Shown piece after piece: positions 1 through 7,317 of a stretch of DNA of 37,271 nucleotides; within the stretch, counting starts at the first letter, position 1; each line of letters starts with the position of its first letter. This DNA comes from Candidatus Terrybacteria bacterium RIFCSPHIGHO2_01_FULL_48_17 (lineage in GTDB: Bacteria > Patescibacteriota > Minisyncoccia > Terrybacterales > 2-01-FULL-58-14). The notes beneath the pieces were generated by a model, which was not told the DNA's origin, did not search any database, and worked only from the letters and a program-made list of their open reading frames with translations. The position numbers and the translations under genes were made by a program. The stretch spans positions 1 through 37,271 of the forward strand of contig MHSS01000001.1 in NCBI GenBank assembly GCA_001822835.1, read 5' to 3'.

Positions 1-350
<350 letters not shown>

Positions 351-351
351 T

Positions 352-392
352 AGAACCACTTCGCGAGTCCAAAGACAAGCGTTAGTGGTTCT
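352..392 (-). other. Stem-loop at the 5' edge of the 16S transcript
   Basis: A perfect 9-bp inverted repeat (agaaccact / agtggttct) encloses a 23-nt loop immediately upstream of the 16S 5' end. It may be a leader or processing helix of the precursor rRNA. The usual long processing stem pairs with sequence 3' of 16S, which is outside the window, so this role is an inference. Confidence 0.5.
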
Positions 393-395
393 TAT

Positions 396-448
396 ACCCT
401 GAACGCAGTGAAGGGTTACCTTATGGGAATCCTTCGTGCGCTCAGGAT
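396..448. repeat. Two short palindromic repeats of the CCTTC-N-TCAGG type, in opposite orientation
   Basis: 396-416 reads accct-gaacgcagtga-agggt and 429-448 reads atccttcgtgcgctcaggat. Each is a small hairpin, and they are inverted copies of the same degenerate motif (CCTTCNNNGCNNTCAGG). A third copy is at 8983-9003. Short palindromes of this kind are widespread in bacterial intergenic DNA; no function is implied here. Confidence 0.6.
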
Positions 449-730
449 CTTCGCCCAGCCCTGGTGGCCGGGCTTTAATCGCCGTGAACCATGAAAAGTC
501 CAGACCAGCGCATTACGCTGGTGAGAATCGGGAGTGGGAAGAGGCAAGTTATTTTCTTGCCTTGGTTTTATCCGCTTGTGCTGCGCGCCGGAGCGCAACA
601 TTCAATGCGCGACGCGCGCAGTTTTCGGCTTCAAGAATAAATCTTGGGCCGTGTATGGCGCGAAGGTGATTTTTGTCTATGCCTCCGCGCATTACAAAAA
701 TCTCACATTCAGATGCTTTGGAAATCATTA
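449..730. other. Non-coding rRNA leader / intergenic region
   Basis: No convincing gene is seen; the listed ORFs here lack ribosome binding sites and overlap each other in several frames. There is a 7-bp hairpin at 542-562 (aggcaag / cttgcct). The rRNA promoter should lie in this stretch or further upstream, but I cannot point to a good -35/-10 pair. Confidence 0.5.
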
Positions 731-977
731 TTAATGAAACAATCCTTGTTTAATGGCTTCAATCCATTCACGAGCTTCTTTTTGCTTCCCCTCGTGCACA
801 AGATTCCTTTAGGGTTTTGCCCTGCCCGTTACGCACCCGGGAGTAAAAATGCGTTGCATCGTTCACGACGCCGCCAAGCAGTTTTAGAAAACATCGATCT
901 TGTAGATACCAGTAGTAATCGCCAAGAGACATTCGCCCGTCAAGATAATCTACGTCCTGTCTTGTCAAACCACACAT
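731..977 (-). pseudogene. Small protein gene with a probable +1 frameshift
   Basis: A strong AGGAGG lies 5 nt before ATG at 977. The first frame reads MCGLTRQDVDYLDGRMSLGD onward for 69 codons and stops at UGA (768-770). In the +1 frame the sequence continues as EGKQKEAREWIEAIKQGLFH and stops at TAA (731-733), which looks like the proper C-terminus. The +1 frame is closed by TAA at 809-811, so the frame change must occur between 768 and 811. Joined, the product would be about 81 residues, soluble and largely helical. I do not recognise the family. It may be a broken gene, an assembly error of one extra base, or programmed frameshifting. A second gene (15608-15779) shows the same offset. Confidence 0.55.
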
Positions 978-1015
978 ATTTCCTCCTTTTGTGTTTTTCC
1001 TCCCATTCCCGATCC

Positions 1016-1104
1016 TCGTACGCAGACCTCCGCTGACGTTACGCTGACTTACGCAGAAAATTCAGCGTTAGTCCGCGTCCAGTCCGCGTTTGTCCGCGAT
1101 TTCA
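1016..1104. repeat. Degenerate 10-11-nt tandem repeat tract
   Basis: Units such as cgctgacgtta, cgctgacttac, gcgtccagtcc and gcgtttgtcc follow each other with a period of 10-11 nt and a shared core resembling TCCGCG / ACGCTGAC. The tract lies between the small gene ending at 977 and the hairpin at 1166. No coding potential is seen. Confidence 0.6.
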
Positions 1105-1165
1105 TGGGTTCACGTTTTATTGGTTGTCATGTTTATTTTTCAAAGGCCTCTTTCCGCAAAAGGCA

Positions 1166-1202
1166 GCCGGGAAAGCGTTCGGTCAAAAAGCGCTTTCCCG
1201 GC
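1166..1202. other. Strong isolated hairpin
   Basis: gccgggaaagcg and cgctttcccggc form a perfect 12-bp stem around a 13-nt loop. There is no U-run on either side, so it is not an ordinary intrinsic terminator. It sits in an otherwise empty stretch (1105-1283), 80 bp before the next promoter. Confidence 0.6.
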
Positions 1203-1283
1203 CGTCCCTACAAAAAATCCGGGTTGGTTCCTCAAGGCAACACATTACATACTTCGGCTTTCAGTGTAGCGCGGCACAAACGC

Positions 1284-1312
1284 TTGTCAAGGGGGAAAAA
1301 TTCTTGTAGCAT
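1284..1312 (+). promoter_or_regulatory. Sigma70-type promoter for the 1348 gene
   Basis: TTGTCA, a 17-nt spacer and TAGCAT. The predicted transcript starts about 30 nt before the ATG of the thioredoxin-fold gene. Confidence 0.6.
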
Positions 1313-1347
1313 CAAGGCAGATGCCTTAAAAACTCAAGGCGGAAGCA

Positions 1348-1914
1348 ATGGAATTTTGGGATGATATTTCCTTTGCTGAGTTTTTCGAACGTATCAATGC
1401 CTCTCCTCAACCCCTTTTAATCAGGTTCGGACAACGAGGCGAGCTTGCAAGCGACCTGTTTGATGCCGCGATAAACATGTATATCGCAAACCTTAACCTG
1501 CCCTTGCGCGCTGTGGCACTGGAGGCCGACGATGAGGAATACGTGGAACTTATGGAGTATTTCGATGTTCCATCGCTCCCCTATGCGTTTATATTATGGC
1601 GGGGAGAAGTTATCTATGAATTCAACGACTCCACCACCGATCCCAAAGAGTATCTTAAATACCTTTTCGATATCATTGCACACACCCCAACCCTGCTTGT
1701 CGGCCATCTATGTTTTGGCTTTGATTGTGTAGAAATTCATACAGATATGTCAGAAGCATTTATCTTGCTGATAAAAAACAACAACGAAACCGCCTCGCGG
1801 GAATTGCTGGTAAGCGTTCATCCGCCATTCTCGGAGGAAGAACGGCTGGTACTCTTAGGTTTTTTCAAAACAGATACGCAATTTTCCGCATTACATATTT
1901 GGCGCAAAAGTTGA
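1348..1914 (+). CDS. Thioredoxin-fold protein without the CxxC active site
   Basis: The 188-residue product has a thioredoxin-like pattern over residues 1-105: an N-terminal helix, strand LLIRFGQR (23-30), a helix, strand LRAVALEAD (53-61), then FDVPSLPYAFILWRGEVIYE (72-91), where Pro78 sits at the expected cis-proline position. The residues that would form the redox site (FGQRGELASD) contain no cysteine, so a disulfide oxidoreductase role is unlikely; a binding or scaffold role is more likely. The C-terminal 80 residues are of unknown type. No signal peptide or membrane segment is seen, so it is probably cytoplasmic. The gene is monocistronic, with its own promoter and a terminator just after the stop. 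Only a weak AAGGCGGA precedes the ATG. Confidence 0.75.
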   Translation: MEFWDDISFAEFFERINASPQPLLIRFGQRGELASDLFDAAINMYIANLNLPLRAVALEADDEEYVELMEYFDVPSLPYAFILWRGEVIYEFNDSTTDPKEYLKYLFDIIAHTPTLLVGHLCFGFDCVEIHTDMSEAFILLIKNNNETASRELLVSVHPPFSEEERLVLLGFFKTDTQFSALHIWRKS

Positions 1915-1915
1915 G

Positions 1916-1943
1916 CACCCCGCACAAGCGGGGTGTATTATTT
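1916..1943 (+). terminator. Intrinsic terminator, probably shared by two convergent genes
   Basis: caccccgc-acaa-gcggggtg forms a perfect 8-bp stem followed by tattattt on the plus strand. It lies between the convergent stops at 1914 and 1949 and may also help end the minus-strand transcript, although the U-run on that side is poor. Confidence 0.8.
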
Positions 1944-1948
1944 CTAAG

Positions 1949-2629
1949 CTATTTTACGATCGCAACGAGCTCAAAGAGCGACGAAATATCGTAATCGGGT
2001 ATTGGCGCTTTGGTGCTTTGGCTTTTGCGGTTAATCCATGCCGCCTTCATGCCAGCGGCCTTTGCCCCGGCCACATCTTTCTCTATCGTATCGCCCACGT
2101 ACAATGCATCGCATGGGGCAATATGCATAGCATCAAGCGCTACAAAAAAAATATCTGGATTGGGTTTGCGTACCGCAACATCGGCAGAAGAAACCACGAC
2201 TTCGAAATACTCCCGTATGCCAAAATGCGTAAGGATGAGCCGAAGGATCGAGCTGGGAAACGGATTATTGGAAACCAATCCCATCCGCATACCTCGCATA
2301 TGTAAACTGCGTAATGCTTCCTGGGTTTCCGAACACAACGATGCCCTTTTTAGTTCCTGCTCATGAAGCTCCTCAAGCAAGATACGTAGCTCCGTCCGAG
2401 ACAAATCATAAAGGGTACGGTTCAGCGCTTCTTCAAAGGTGGCCTCTTGTAGGGTGACGAGGGCTTTATGGCGGAGCAAAAGATATTGCGTATGTGCAGA
2501 AACAATCTCTTGATATCGGTCTGGGTGCTTTGCCGCAACAGCCAGGAATGATGCGCGGTAGCTATCCAAATCGCCACCCGCAAAGTCAACTAGTGTACCA
2601 CCAAGATCAAAAAGTACCGCTTTAAGCAT
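1949..2629 (-). CDS. HAD-superfamily hydrolase
   Basis: The 226-residue product carries all four HAD motifs: I, VLFDLGGTLVD with nucleophile Asp8; II, LVSNN; III, the Lys of VRKPNPDIF; IV, YVGDTIEKDVAGAKAAGM. The helical cap between motifs I and II fits the class C1 phosphatase/dehalogenase group. The second motif-I aspartate, the usual acid/base, is replaced by Gly, as in several FDLGGT/FDFGGV subfamilies, so the reaction may not be plain phosphate hydrolysis. Substrate unknown. The ORF extends upstream to 2692, but the added residues are unlike the family; ATG at 2629 starts exactly at the first HAD strand. It overlaps the upstream gene by 8 nt, implying translational coupling. Confidence 0.88.
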   Translation of the reverse strand: MLKAVLFDLGGTLVDFAGGDLDSYRASFLAVAAKHPDRYQEIVSAHTQYLLLRHKALVTLQEATFEEALNRTLYDLSRTELRILLEELHEQELKRASLCSETQEALRSLHMRGMRMGLVSNNPFPSSILRLILTHFGIREYFEVVVSSADVAVRKPNPDIFFVALDAMHIAPCDALYVGDTIEKDVAGAKAAGMKAAWINRKSQSTKAPIPDYDISSLFELVAIVK

Positions 2630-3011
2630 TTCGTGGCCTTGCTTTTGTTTTTTTGCCCATAAGCACTTCGCGCTCGGCCATATATTCCACAAACTGCGTC
2701 GCCTTCAAAACTATTGCCCGGGAATGGTCGGAGTTTTCGCCCAAGGTAATGCCTCGCAGTAATGCGATATGCTTTTTTGTTCCCTCGTAATGCGTGTGGG
2801 CTAACGAGGAATCAAGCAACCACCTATTGGGCCGTTTGGCAGCAGCGAAAGCCGAATCGGATCGTTCAAGCTCATGCTGTGCCATGCGCATCGCATAGTC
2901 AGTGAAGCGCTGCACTTTCTTTTCAAGTTCCATGCGTAGGGCCGCTGCCAAGGAACGATATGTGAACTCAAGCGCGCCATAAAAGGTCTTTCGGTTATTT
3001 GCCTTTTCCAC
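2622..3011 (-). CDS. Hypothetical helical protein coupled to the HAD hydrolase
   Basis: The gene has 129 codons and starts with GTG at 3011, 7 nt after AAAGGAG. The product is basic and predicted to be almost all helical, with no signal peptide and no membrane segment. I do not recognise a domain. The central part (LERSDSAFAAAKRPNRWLLD) and the absence of cysteines give no functional clue. Its 3' end overlaps the HAD gene by 8 nt, so the two are probably co-expressed and could act together, for example as a partner or regulator of the phosphatase. That link is inference from position only. Confidence 0.7.
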   Translation of the reverse strand: MEKANNRKTFYGALEFTYRSLAAALRMELEKKVQRFTDYAMRMAQHELERSDSAFAAAKRPNRWLLDSSLAHTHYEGTKKHIALLRGITLGENSDHSRAIVLKATQFVEYMAEREVLMGKKTKARPRNA

Positions 3012-3084
3012 TCCCCAACTCCTTTCTAGTTATCGAGCTACTGCCTTCCTTATACTATATGTAGCCCTAAAAAGTAAACAGCGT

Positions 3085-3115
3085 AAATAAAAGCTCGCAC
3101 CATTATAGTGCGAGC
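3085..3115 (-). terminator. Intrinsic terminator
   Basis: On the minus strand gctcgcac-tataatg-gtgcgagc is a perfect 8-bp stem followed by ttttattt. It ends the transcript of the 3131-3613 gene. Confidence 0.9.
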
Positions 3116-3130
3116 CGAACTACGTTTTTG

Positions 3131-3613
3131 CTATTGCCGCGGTACCCTTAGTTTCTTGGCGGGTTGGAGGCGAAAAATCTGAATTTGAGTGGTACGTTGC
3201 GCATAGACCGCCCTCGCGTAACCTAACGCATCGTTTGCCCTTGTAAAATAGAGATGGCCGAAACCATAAAAAGGATCGCTGCCAAAATTGTCGCTTGTCA
3301 TAATATGATAATTCCATTGCGGATAAAAGCTTAACAGTCCAAGATCCAACAATTTGTCAAAAAACGCGTCCTGTACCTCACGGTATGTCCAGGGGCTATA
3401 CGTAAGGCCGCGAAAACCGTGTTCCTGGCTTACGAGTTTTGCAAACGCCTTCCAATCAACACGGCCATCTTTAACCGTTTGTTCTACAAATTCGCGGACA
3501 AAGCCGTCGCGATGCTCAGGCCTATACCATGTTCGCCCGCGTTCGTGGTTGTGCTCGAAAGCTCTTTGCCGCTGAAGTTCCTCGGATGGGGATGTGGCCA
3601 GCGCTTTAGACAT
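3131..3613 (-). CDS. Hypothetical protein, about 160 residues
   Basis: The preferred start is ATG at 3613, because AAAGGA lies 6 nt before it; the upstream in-frame ATG at 3619 directly abuts the AAAGGA. The product is soluble and rich in aromatic residues: RTWYRPEHRDGFVREFVEQ near residue 30, GLTYSPWTYREVQDAFFDKL near 70-90, and YPQWNYHIMTSDNFGSDPFY after that, with a strongly basic C-terminus. No cysteines, signal peptide or membrane segments are seen. I do not recognise a family. It is monocistronic, with promoter 3649-3677 and terminator 3085-3115. Confidence 0.75.
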   Translation of the reverse strand: MSKALATSPSEELQRQRAFEHNHERGRTWYRPEHRDGFVREFVEQTVKDGRVDWKAFAKLVSQEHGFRGLTYSPWTYREVQDAFFDKLLDLGLLSFYPQWNYHIMTSDNFGSDPFYGFGHLYFTRANDALGYARAVYAQRTTQIQIFRLQPAKKLRVPRQ

Positions 3614-3648
3614 GCTCATTCCTTTCGTTTTTCAACTCAGCTACTTTT

Positions 3649-3677
3649 CTCTTATCATAAAGTACCATGCGTGTCAA
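3649..3677 (-). promoter_or_regulatory. Sigma70-type promoter for the 3613 gene
   Basis: Minus strand: consensus TTGACA, 17-nt spacer, TAAGAG. The -35 box overlaps the U-run of the preceding terminator, a compact arrangement. Confidence 0.6.
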
Positions 3678-3701
3678 GAAAAACAGCGGCATTGCTGCCG
3701 C
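3677..3701 (-). terminator. Intrinsic terminator of the small membrane-protein gene
   Basis: Minus strand gcggca-gcaa-tgccgc followed by tgtttttc. It lies 9 nt after the stop at 3710. Confidence 0.8.
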
Positions 3702-3709
3702 CTATTTTA

Positions 3710-3973
3710 TTACAATCCTAACCAATGCAAAAACCTCCAGACCGGACTCTTTCGCTTTAGGTTATTCACGAAAAACATATCGATGGCACCAATCGTGGAA
3801 AAAAATGCGAGAAATCCTATAGACCCTACTGCCCACAAAGGATCTATGGGAAAGAACATGATCGTTAATATCCAACACAAGACCGCGATAAAGGCAAAAT
3901 AAAATGCCGACCACCAACTTGAAACCATTTTATCGAGCACTAGCTCGCCAAAAGGCCTATCGTTTAGTTGCAT
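3710..3973 (-). CDS. Small two-helix membrane protein
   Basis: The 87-residue product begins MQLNDRPFGELVLDK and has two hydrophobic segments, about residues 19-42 (WWSAFYFAFIAVLCWILTIM) and 50-70, with a basic C-terminal tail (NNLKRKSPVWRFLHWLG). Both ends are probably cytoplasmic. Function unknown. Two starts are possible. ATG at 3973 has AAGGAG 5 nt upstream. TTG at 3997 has AGGAGG 5 nt upstream, but if the predicted promoter at 4011-4038 is right that AGGAGG would lie at or before the transcription start, so I prefer the ATG. The gene is monocistronic, with its own promoter and terminator. Confidence 0.75.
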   Translation of the reverse strand: MQLNDRPFGELVLDKMVSSWWSAFYFAFIAVLCWILTIMFFPIDPLWAVGSIGFLAFFSTIGAIDMFFVNNLKRKSPVWRFLHWLGL

Positions 3974-4010
3974 AATCTCTCCTTCTTCGTTTTTCAAAAC
4001 TTCCTCCTTA

Positions 4011-4038
4011 TTTTTATCACACCAAAGAAATAAGTCAA
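4011..4038 (-). promoter_or_regulatory. Sigma70-type promoter for the small membrane-protein gene
   Basis: Minus strand TTGACT, 16-nt spacer, TAAAAA. Confidence 0.5.
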
Positions 4039-4040
4039 CT

Positions 4041-4069
4041 GAAAACTATCGGGGTCGGACCCCGATAGT
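4041..4069 (-). terminator. Intrinsic terminator downstream of mrdA
   Basis: Minus strand actatcggggtc / gaccccgatagt is a 12-bp perfect palindrome followed by tttc. It is the first terminator-like hairpin after mrdA, whose stop is 175 bp upstream, so the repeat at 4111-4210 would be transcribed. Confidence 0.8.
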
Positions 4070-4110
4070 AAAACCAAAACAAAAGCGGCATGAAGCGTAA
4101 GAGATAAGCC

Positions 4111-4210
4111 CGCGAGGGAACTTACGGAAAAATTCTTTCGGGTTGGCGGTGGGATCAATAATTCATCGCAGTCAATAGAGGCGGAGAATTTTTCCGGATG
4201 GTTCGCGAGC
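4111..4210. repeat. Palindromic interspersed repeat, copy 1
   Basis: About 100 bp with inverted ends: cggaaaaattct at 4125-4136 pairs with agaatttttccg at 4185-4196, and the outer cgcgagggaac pairs partly with gttcgcgag. A second copy at 16004-16102 shares the end arms and most of the core (tgggatcaataat, cgcagtcaatagaggcggagaa). It lies 34 bp after the mrdA stop. No coding capacity; it looks like a MITE-like or REP-like element. Confidence 0.85.
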
Positions 4211-4243
4211 TCGTCCTCTTTTCTCGACGCGTGCCCCGAACGC

Positions 4244-6115
4244 TCACAACCGATTTTCGGCGTACCACGCCAGCACCTCTTTTGCCACTTCCGTCGCAAC
4301 TGTCCCCTGCCCTCCCTCCTCAATTAAAATCGCAAGCACTATTTGCGGGTCCTCATACGGCGCAAACGCCGTAACCCAGGCATGCAACTTTTCGCGGGGT
4401 GCTTGCGCTGTCCCTGTTTTTGCTGCAACCTTTACCGGCAAATCAGCCATTGAACGGTTCGTACCCTTGGGCGAAGCAACAGACATGCGCATCCCCAAGC
4501 GCACGGTATCAAAAGCATCCCCTGAAGCATCAATTCGATTAACCTCTTGCGGACCGAATTCCTCTACAACCCCACCAAAGGGATCTTGTACACGTTTAGC
4601 AATATGAGGTCTAAAAACAATTCCCCGGTTTGCTACTGCTGCCGTTGCTGCCGCCAATTGTAAAGGAGTCACCGCAAAGTCCCCCTGACCAATGGAAAGA
4701 TTATAGGTATCACCAATAAACCACTGCTCTTGTTTTGTTTCCTCTTTCCATTGGGGTGTGGGTACGCGGCCCGGAACTTCTCCTGGCAAATCCACTCTCA
4801 AAATCGAGCCAAACCCAAAACGCGAAAGCCACCGATCCAATCGCTCAACGCCTAACCCCCTAATATCGCCAAACCCACCGCCCACCGTATAAAAGTAAAC
4901 GTTGGACGATACGGCAATCGCATCAACCATATCTACCCATCCATGCGCTTTCCAATCAGGAAAAGTATAGGTAACCGATGGGTCATAAATACTAGGAACA
5001 GTGATTGAGCCAGAAACAAAAATGTTTCGGGCGGGAGAAATAACCTTTTCTGCCAACGCAGCTACGGCAACAAATGGCTTAATCGTGGATCCAGAAGGGT
5101 AAAGCCCGGCAACAGCGCGATTTAAAAATGGTCTTCGTGGGTCATCAATAAGCTTTTGAAACTCTTTATGCGAAATGCCACGATTCAGCAAATCGGCATT
5201 GACAGAAGGGATACTGACAAGCGAAAGGATCTCCCCGCTTTTTGGGTCAAGTGCCACAGCTGCCGCAGCGGGTGCCTGAACTATTTTGCGCTGGTTCTCC
5301 AGGGCGTTGTACAAAACGCGAGTAAGGTCGGCGTCGACACTCAACATAAGATCGTTACCAACCACTGATTCTTGGGCAATCTTCTCGCTCCGCACATGGC
5401 CTCGTGCATCAACCACGGCAATGCGCTGACCAATGCTTCCGCGTAATATATCCCCGTATGTCGCCTCCACCCCGCTTTGTCCAACGCGCAGCCCCGCAAC
5501 ATCAAGCGCTGCATCTTGCGGAGGAGCCCCAAGATATCCTACAATAGTTGAAAAAACATCTGGTTCAGTCACGCTTCGTACAAACGACTGTTCGATCCTG
5601 ACACCGGGCAAATCTTGCAGCGAAAGATCGACCGCAACTGGCGCATCGACACCCGAAGCAATTTCCAAAAGGTCGGCACGTGCCCCATGTTCACTTGCTG
5701 CGTTTTCAATATCACCAGGGCTTTTGCCAAGCGCACGCCCAAGTTCCTCAAAAATTGCAGCGCGCTCGCTAGAATTTTGCGGCAAAAAAAGCGGATCCAG
5801 ATACACCGTAATGCCCGGAGTGTTGGCAACAAGCGAGGCTCCATTTCTGTCAAAAATAACGCCGCGAATAGGAATGATGGGAAACGCCCGCTCTCGCGCC
5901 GCTTCGGCACGAGAGGAAAAAAAGTTTCCCCGCACAATAGAAAGAGAAAAAACCCGTACTACAAAAACTGCTAGCACGGCAAAAAAAAGCACCGAAAGCG
6001 CAATTAACCTTCCGGTTGCCGGAGGCCATTCAAGACGCTCTGCCGCATCGGTTACTGGTTGTGTATCAACCAAGACCTCTTCAACCTCTATATACGACTT
6101 ACGCGCGCGTGACAT
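4244..6115 (-). CDS. mrdA: Penicillin-binding protein 2, peptidoglycan transpeptidase
   Basis: The 623-residue product is a class B penicillin-binding protein that cross-links peptidoglycan strands in the elongasome. Visible parts are a cytoplasmic N-terminus, one membrane anchor (about 36-60), a dimerisation/pedestal region (IRGVIFDRNG near 83-92) and a C-terminal transpeptidase. Catalytic motifs are intact: S-T-I-K with nucleophile Ser343, S-S-N at 403-405 and K-T-G at 566-568. Its length matches PBP2 of other bacteria. ATG at 6115 overlaps mreD by 17 nt, and it is the last gene of mreB-mreC-mreD-mrdA, the classical rod-shape order. I found no RodA in the window. Confidence 0.96.
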   Translation of the reverse strand: MSRARKSYIEVEEVLVDTQPVTDAAERLEWPPATGRLIALSVLFFAVLAVFVVRVFSLSIVRGNFFSSRAEAARERAFPIIPIRGVIFDRNGASLVANTPGITVYLDPLFLPQNSSERAAIFEELGRALGKSPGDIENAASEHGARADLLEIASGVDAPVAVDLSLQDLPGVRIEQSFVRSVTEPDVFSTIVGYLGAPPQDAALDVAGLRVGQSGVEATYGDILRGSIGQRIAVVDARGHVRSEKIAQESVVGNDLMLSVDADLTRVLYNALENQRKIVQAPAAAAVALDPKSGEILSLVSIPSVNADLLNRGISHKEFQKLIDDPRRPFLNRAVAGLYPSGSTIKPFVAVAALAEKVISPARNIFVSGSITVPSIYDPSVTYTFPDWKAHGWVDMVDAIAVSSNVYFYTVGGGFGDIRGLGVERLDRWLSRFGFGSILRVDLPGEVPGRVPTPQWKEETKQEQWFIGDTYNLSIGQGDFAVTPLQLAAATAAVANRGIVFRPHIAKRVQDPFGGVVEEFGPQEVNRIDASGDAFDTVRLGMRMSVASPKGTNRSMADLPVKVAAKTGTAQAPREKLHAWVTAFAPYEDPQIVLAILIEEGGQGTVATEVAKEVLAWYAENRL

Positions 6116-6593
6116 ACCATTTGTTCAAAAAAGGAAAAACGAGGGTTGCTAACGAGAAAAGAGCGGCCGTGATAATAATAATCCCAGCTGAAATAATAAA
6201 ACTCAAAAAAGCTACAACAACGATCGGGATGACTAAATGCGCTCCGGAAAGATGGGAAAGAAACATCCATGCTGCTGTAACAAAAAATGAAACAAAAACA
6301 AACACAATACCGGCAACTGCCCGTGAAACAATTAAGACGGGATCGAGGATACGCAAGATCCGTTGCGCGCCTAAAATCCCGAAAGCAAACGCAATTGTGG
6401 TGGCTCCCACGAGTGACCCGGCGAAAAGATCGGCGATAACACCTGCAATAATAATAATCCAAAGGGAACGAACAGGTGCCAGCATAATCACTGCGGCTAT
6501 CGCAATAAAAATCCATTGAACGCCAAAAAACAAGGGTATGAGTGCGTCCGTCACAGAAGCAACGGCTAACAGAGCAAGCAAGAAGAATATCAT
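6099..6593 (-). CDS. mreD: Rod-shape membrane protein MreD
   Basis: The 164-residue protein has about five hydrophobic segments and almost no soluble region. Sequence alone is weakly conserved in MreD, so the call leans on size, topology and position between mreC and mrdA. MreD links MreC to the elongation machinery in the inner membrane. ATG overlaps the mreC stop as ATGA, and its 3' end overlaps mrdA by 17 nt, so translation of the three is coupled. The stretch IAGVIADLFAGSLVGAT fits the conserved MreD helix with G-x-x-x-D-L. Confidence 0.88.
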   Translation of the reverse strand: MIFFLLALLAVASVTDALIPLFFGVQWIFIAIAAVIMLAPVRSLWIIIIAGVIADLFAGSLVGATTIAFAFGILGAQRILRILDPVLIVSRAVAGIVFVFVSFFVTAAWMFLSHLSGAHLVIPIVVVAFLSFIISAGIIIITAALFSLATLVFPFLNKWYVTRA

Positions 6594-7315
6594 GGCGCGA
6601 AGGGAGAAACAAAGAGTATCGAGAATGTATCTTCAAGAGCAGGGGTTACGGAAATGCGCGCAAACGGATCTTTAGGACTCGTTTCCACTTCCGCCACATA
6701 CCCCAACAACAACCCTTGCGGAAGATTGTCTCCTCGACCAGCGGTACGAACTTCCGTCCCCGCTTCTGGAACATCTTCCCGGCTGATAAACTGAACAGTA
6801 AAAACTCCGCCCAAGGAAGGCACCGCGAGTCCCACCGCATCTTGCAGCGTTACGCTTACTCCTCCAAACACAGGACTTGTCACAAGTTCAACCTCTGCGG
6901 TATGGGGATATACCGCAGTAACACGTCCTACGAGACGCTCCCCGGCCGCAGTAACTGCAGCCCCTTCCCTTATACCCTCCCTTTCCCCACGATTAATGCG
7001 GATCCGTTCCGCCAAAAGCGCTGGATCATACCAAAGGATTTTTACAAGAATGCGAGACGGGGTTGGCGGCAAGAGAAGCTCGCGATCGTATGATAATGCC
7101 TTATTTTCTTCTTCAAGCGTCCTTATGCGCGCCTGCGCTTCTTGAAGATCGCCCTCAACTGATAATTGGGGTACGGTATTGTTGCGGAATGTAAGAAACG
7201 AAAGTGTTGCATCAAGAGCATTTTGTATAAATGCGATGCGGGAACTTATGTTAAAAAGCGCCGCCACCGCGACGACCACCACAATGAGCCTCAGTTTGTG
7301 CTTGGGTATCAACAT
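6590..7315 (-). CDS. mreC: Rod-shape determining protein MreC
   Basis: The 241-residue product has one N-terminal membrane anchor (about 7-26), a coiled coil (about 50-75: EAQARIRTLEEENKALSYD) and a periplasmic beta-rich domain with the MreC pattern INRGEREGIREGAAV and LVGRVTAVYPHTAEVELVT. MreC scaffolds PBP2 and MreD outside the membrane. The ORF is open back to 7363, but those residues (EFVSDFGFRASNFEI) come from the heptamer repeat tract upstream; ATG at 7315 gives the normal start MLIPKHKLR. No good Shine-Dalgarno is visible. It overlaps mreD by 4 nt. Confidence 0.94.
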   Translation of the reverse strand: MLIPKHKLRLIVVVVAVAALFNISSRIAFIQNALDATLSFLTFRNNTVPQLSVEGDLQEAQARIRTLEEENKALSYDRELLLPPTPSRILVKILWYDPALLAERIRINRGEREGIREGAAVTAAGERLVGRVTAVYPHTAEVELVTSPVFGGVSVTLQDAVGLAVPSLGGVFTVQFISREDVPEAGTEVRTAGRGDNLPQGLLLGYVAEVETSPKDPFARISVTPALEDTFSILFVSPFAP

Positions 7316-7317
7316 AA

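Noticed and set aside
436-1036. Several plus-strand ORFs in the rRNA leader region
   Set aside because: No ribosome binding sites, mutually overlapping frames, and antisense to the better-supported minus-strand small gene.
1016-1104. CRISPR array
   Set aside because: Units are 10-11 nt with no unique spacers and no cas genes nearby.
3994-4323. 109-residue minus-strand ORF across the end of mrdA
   Set aside because: It overlaps mrdA in another frame and then reads through the palindromic repeat and terminator; no ribosome binding site.
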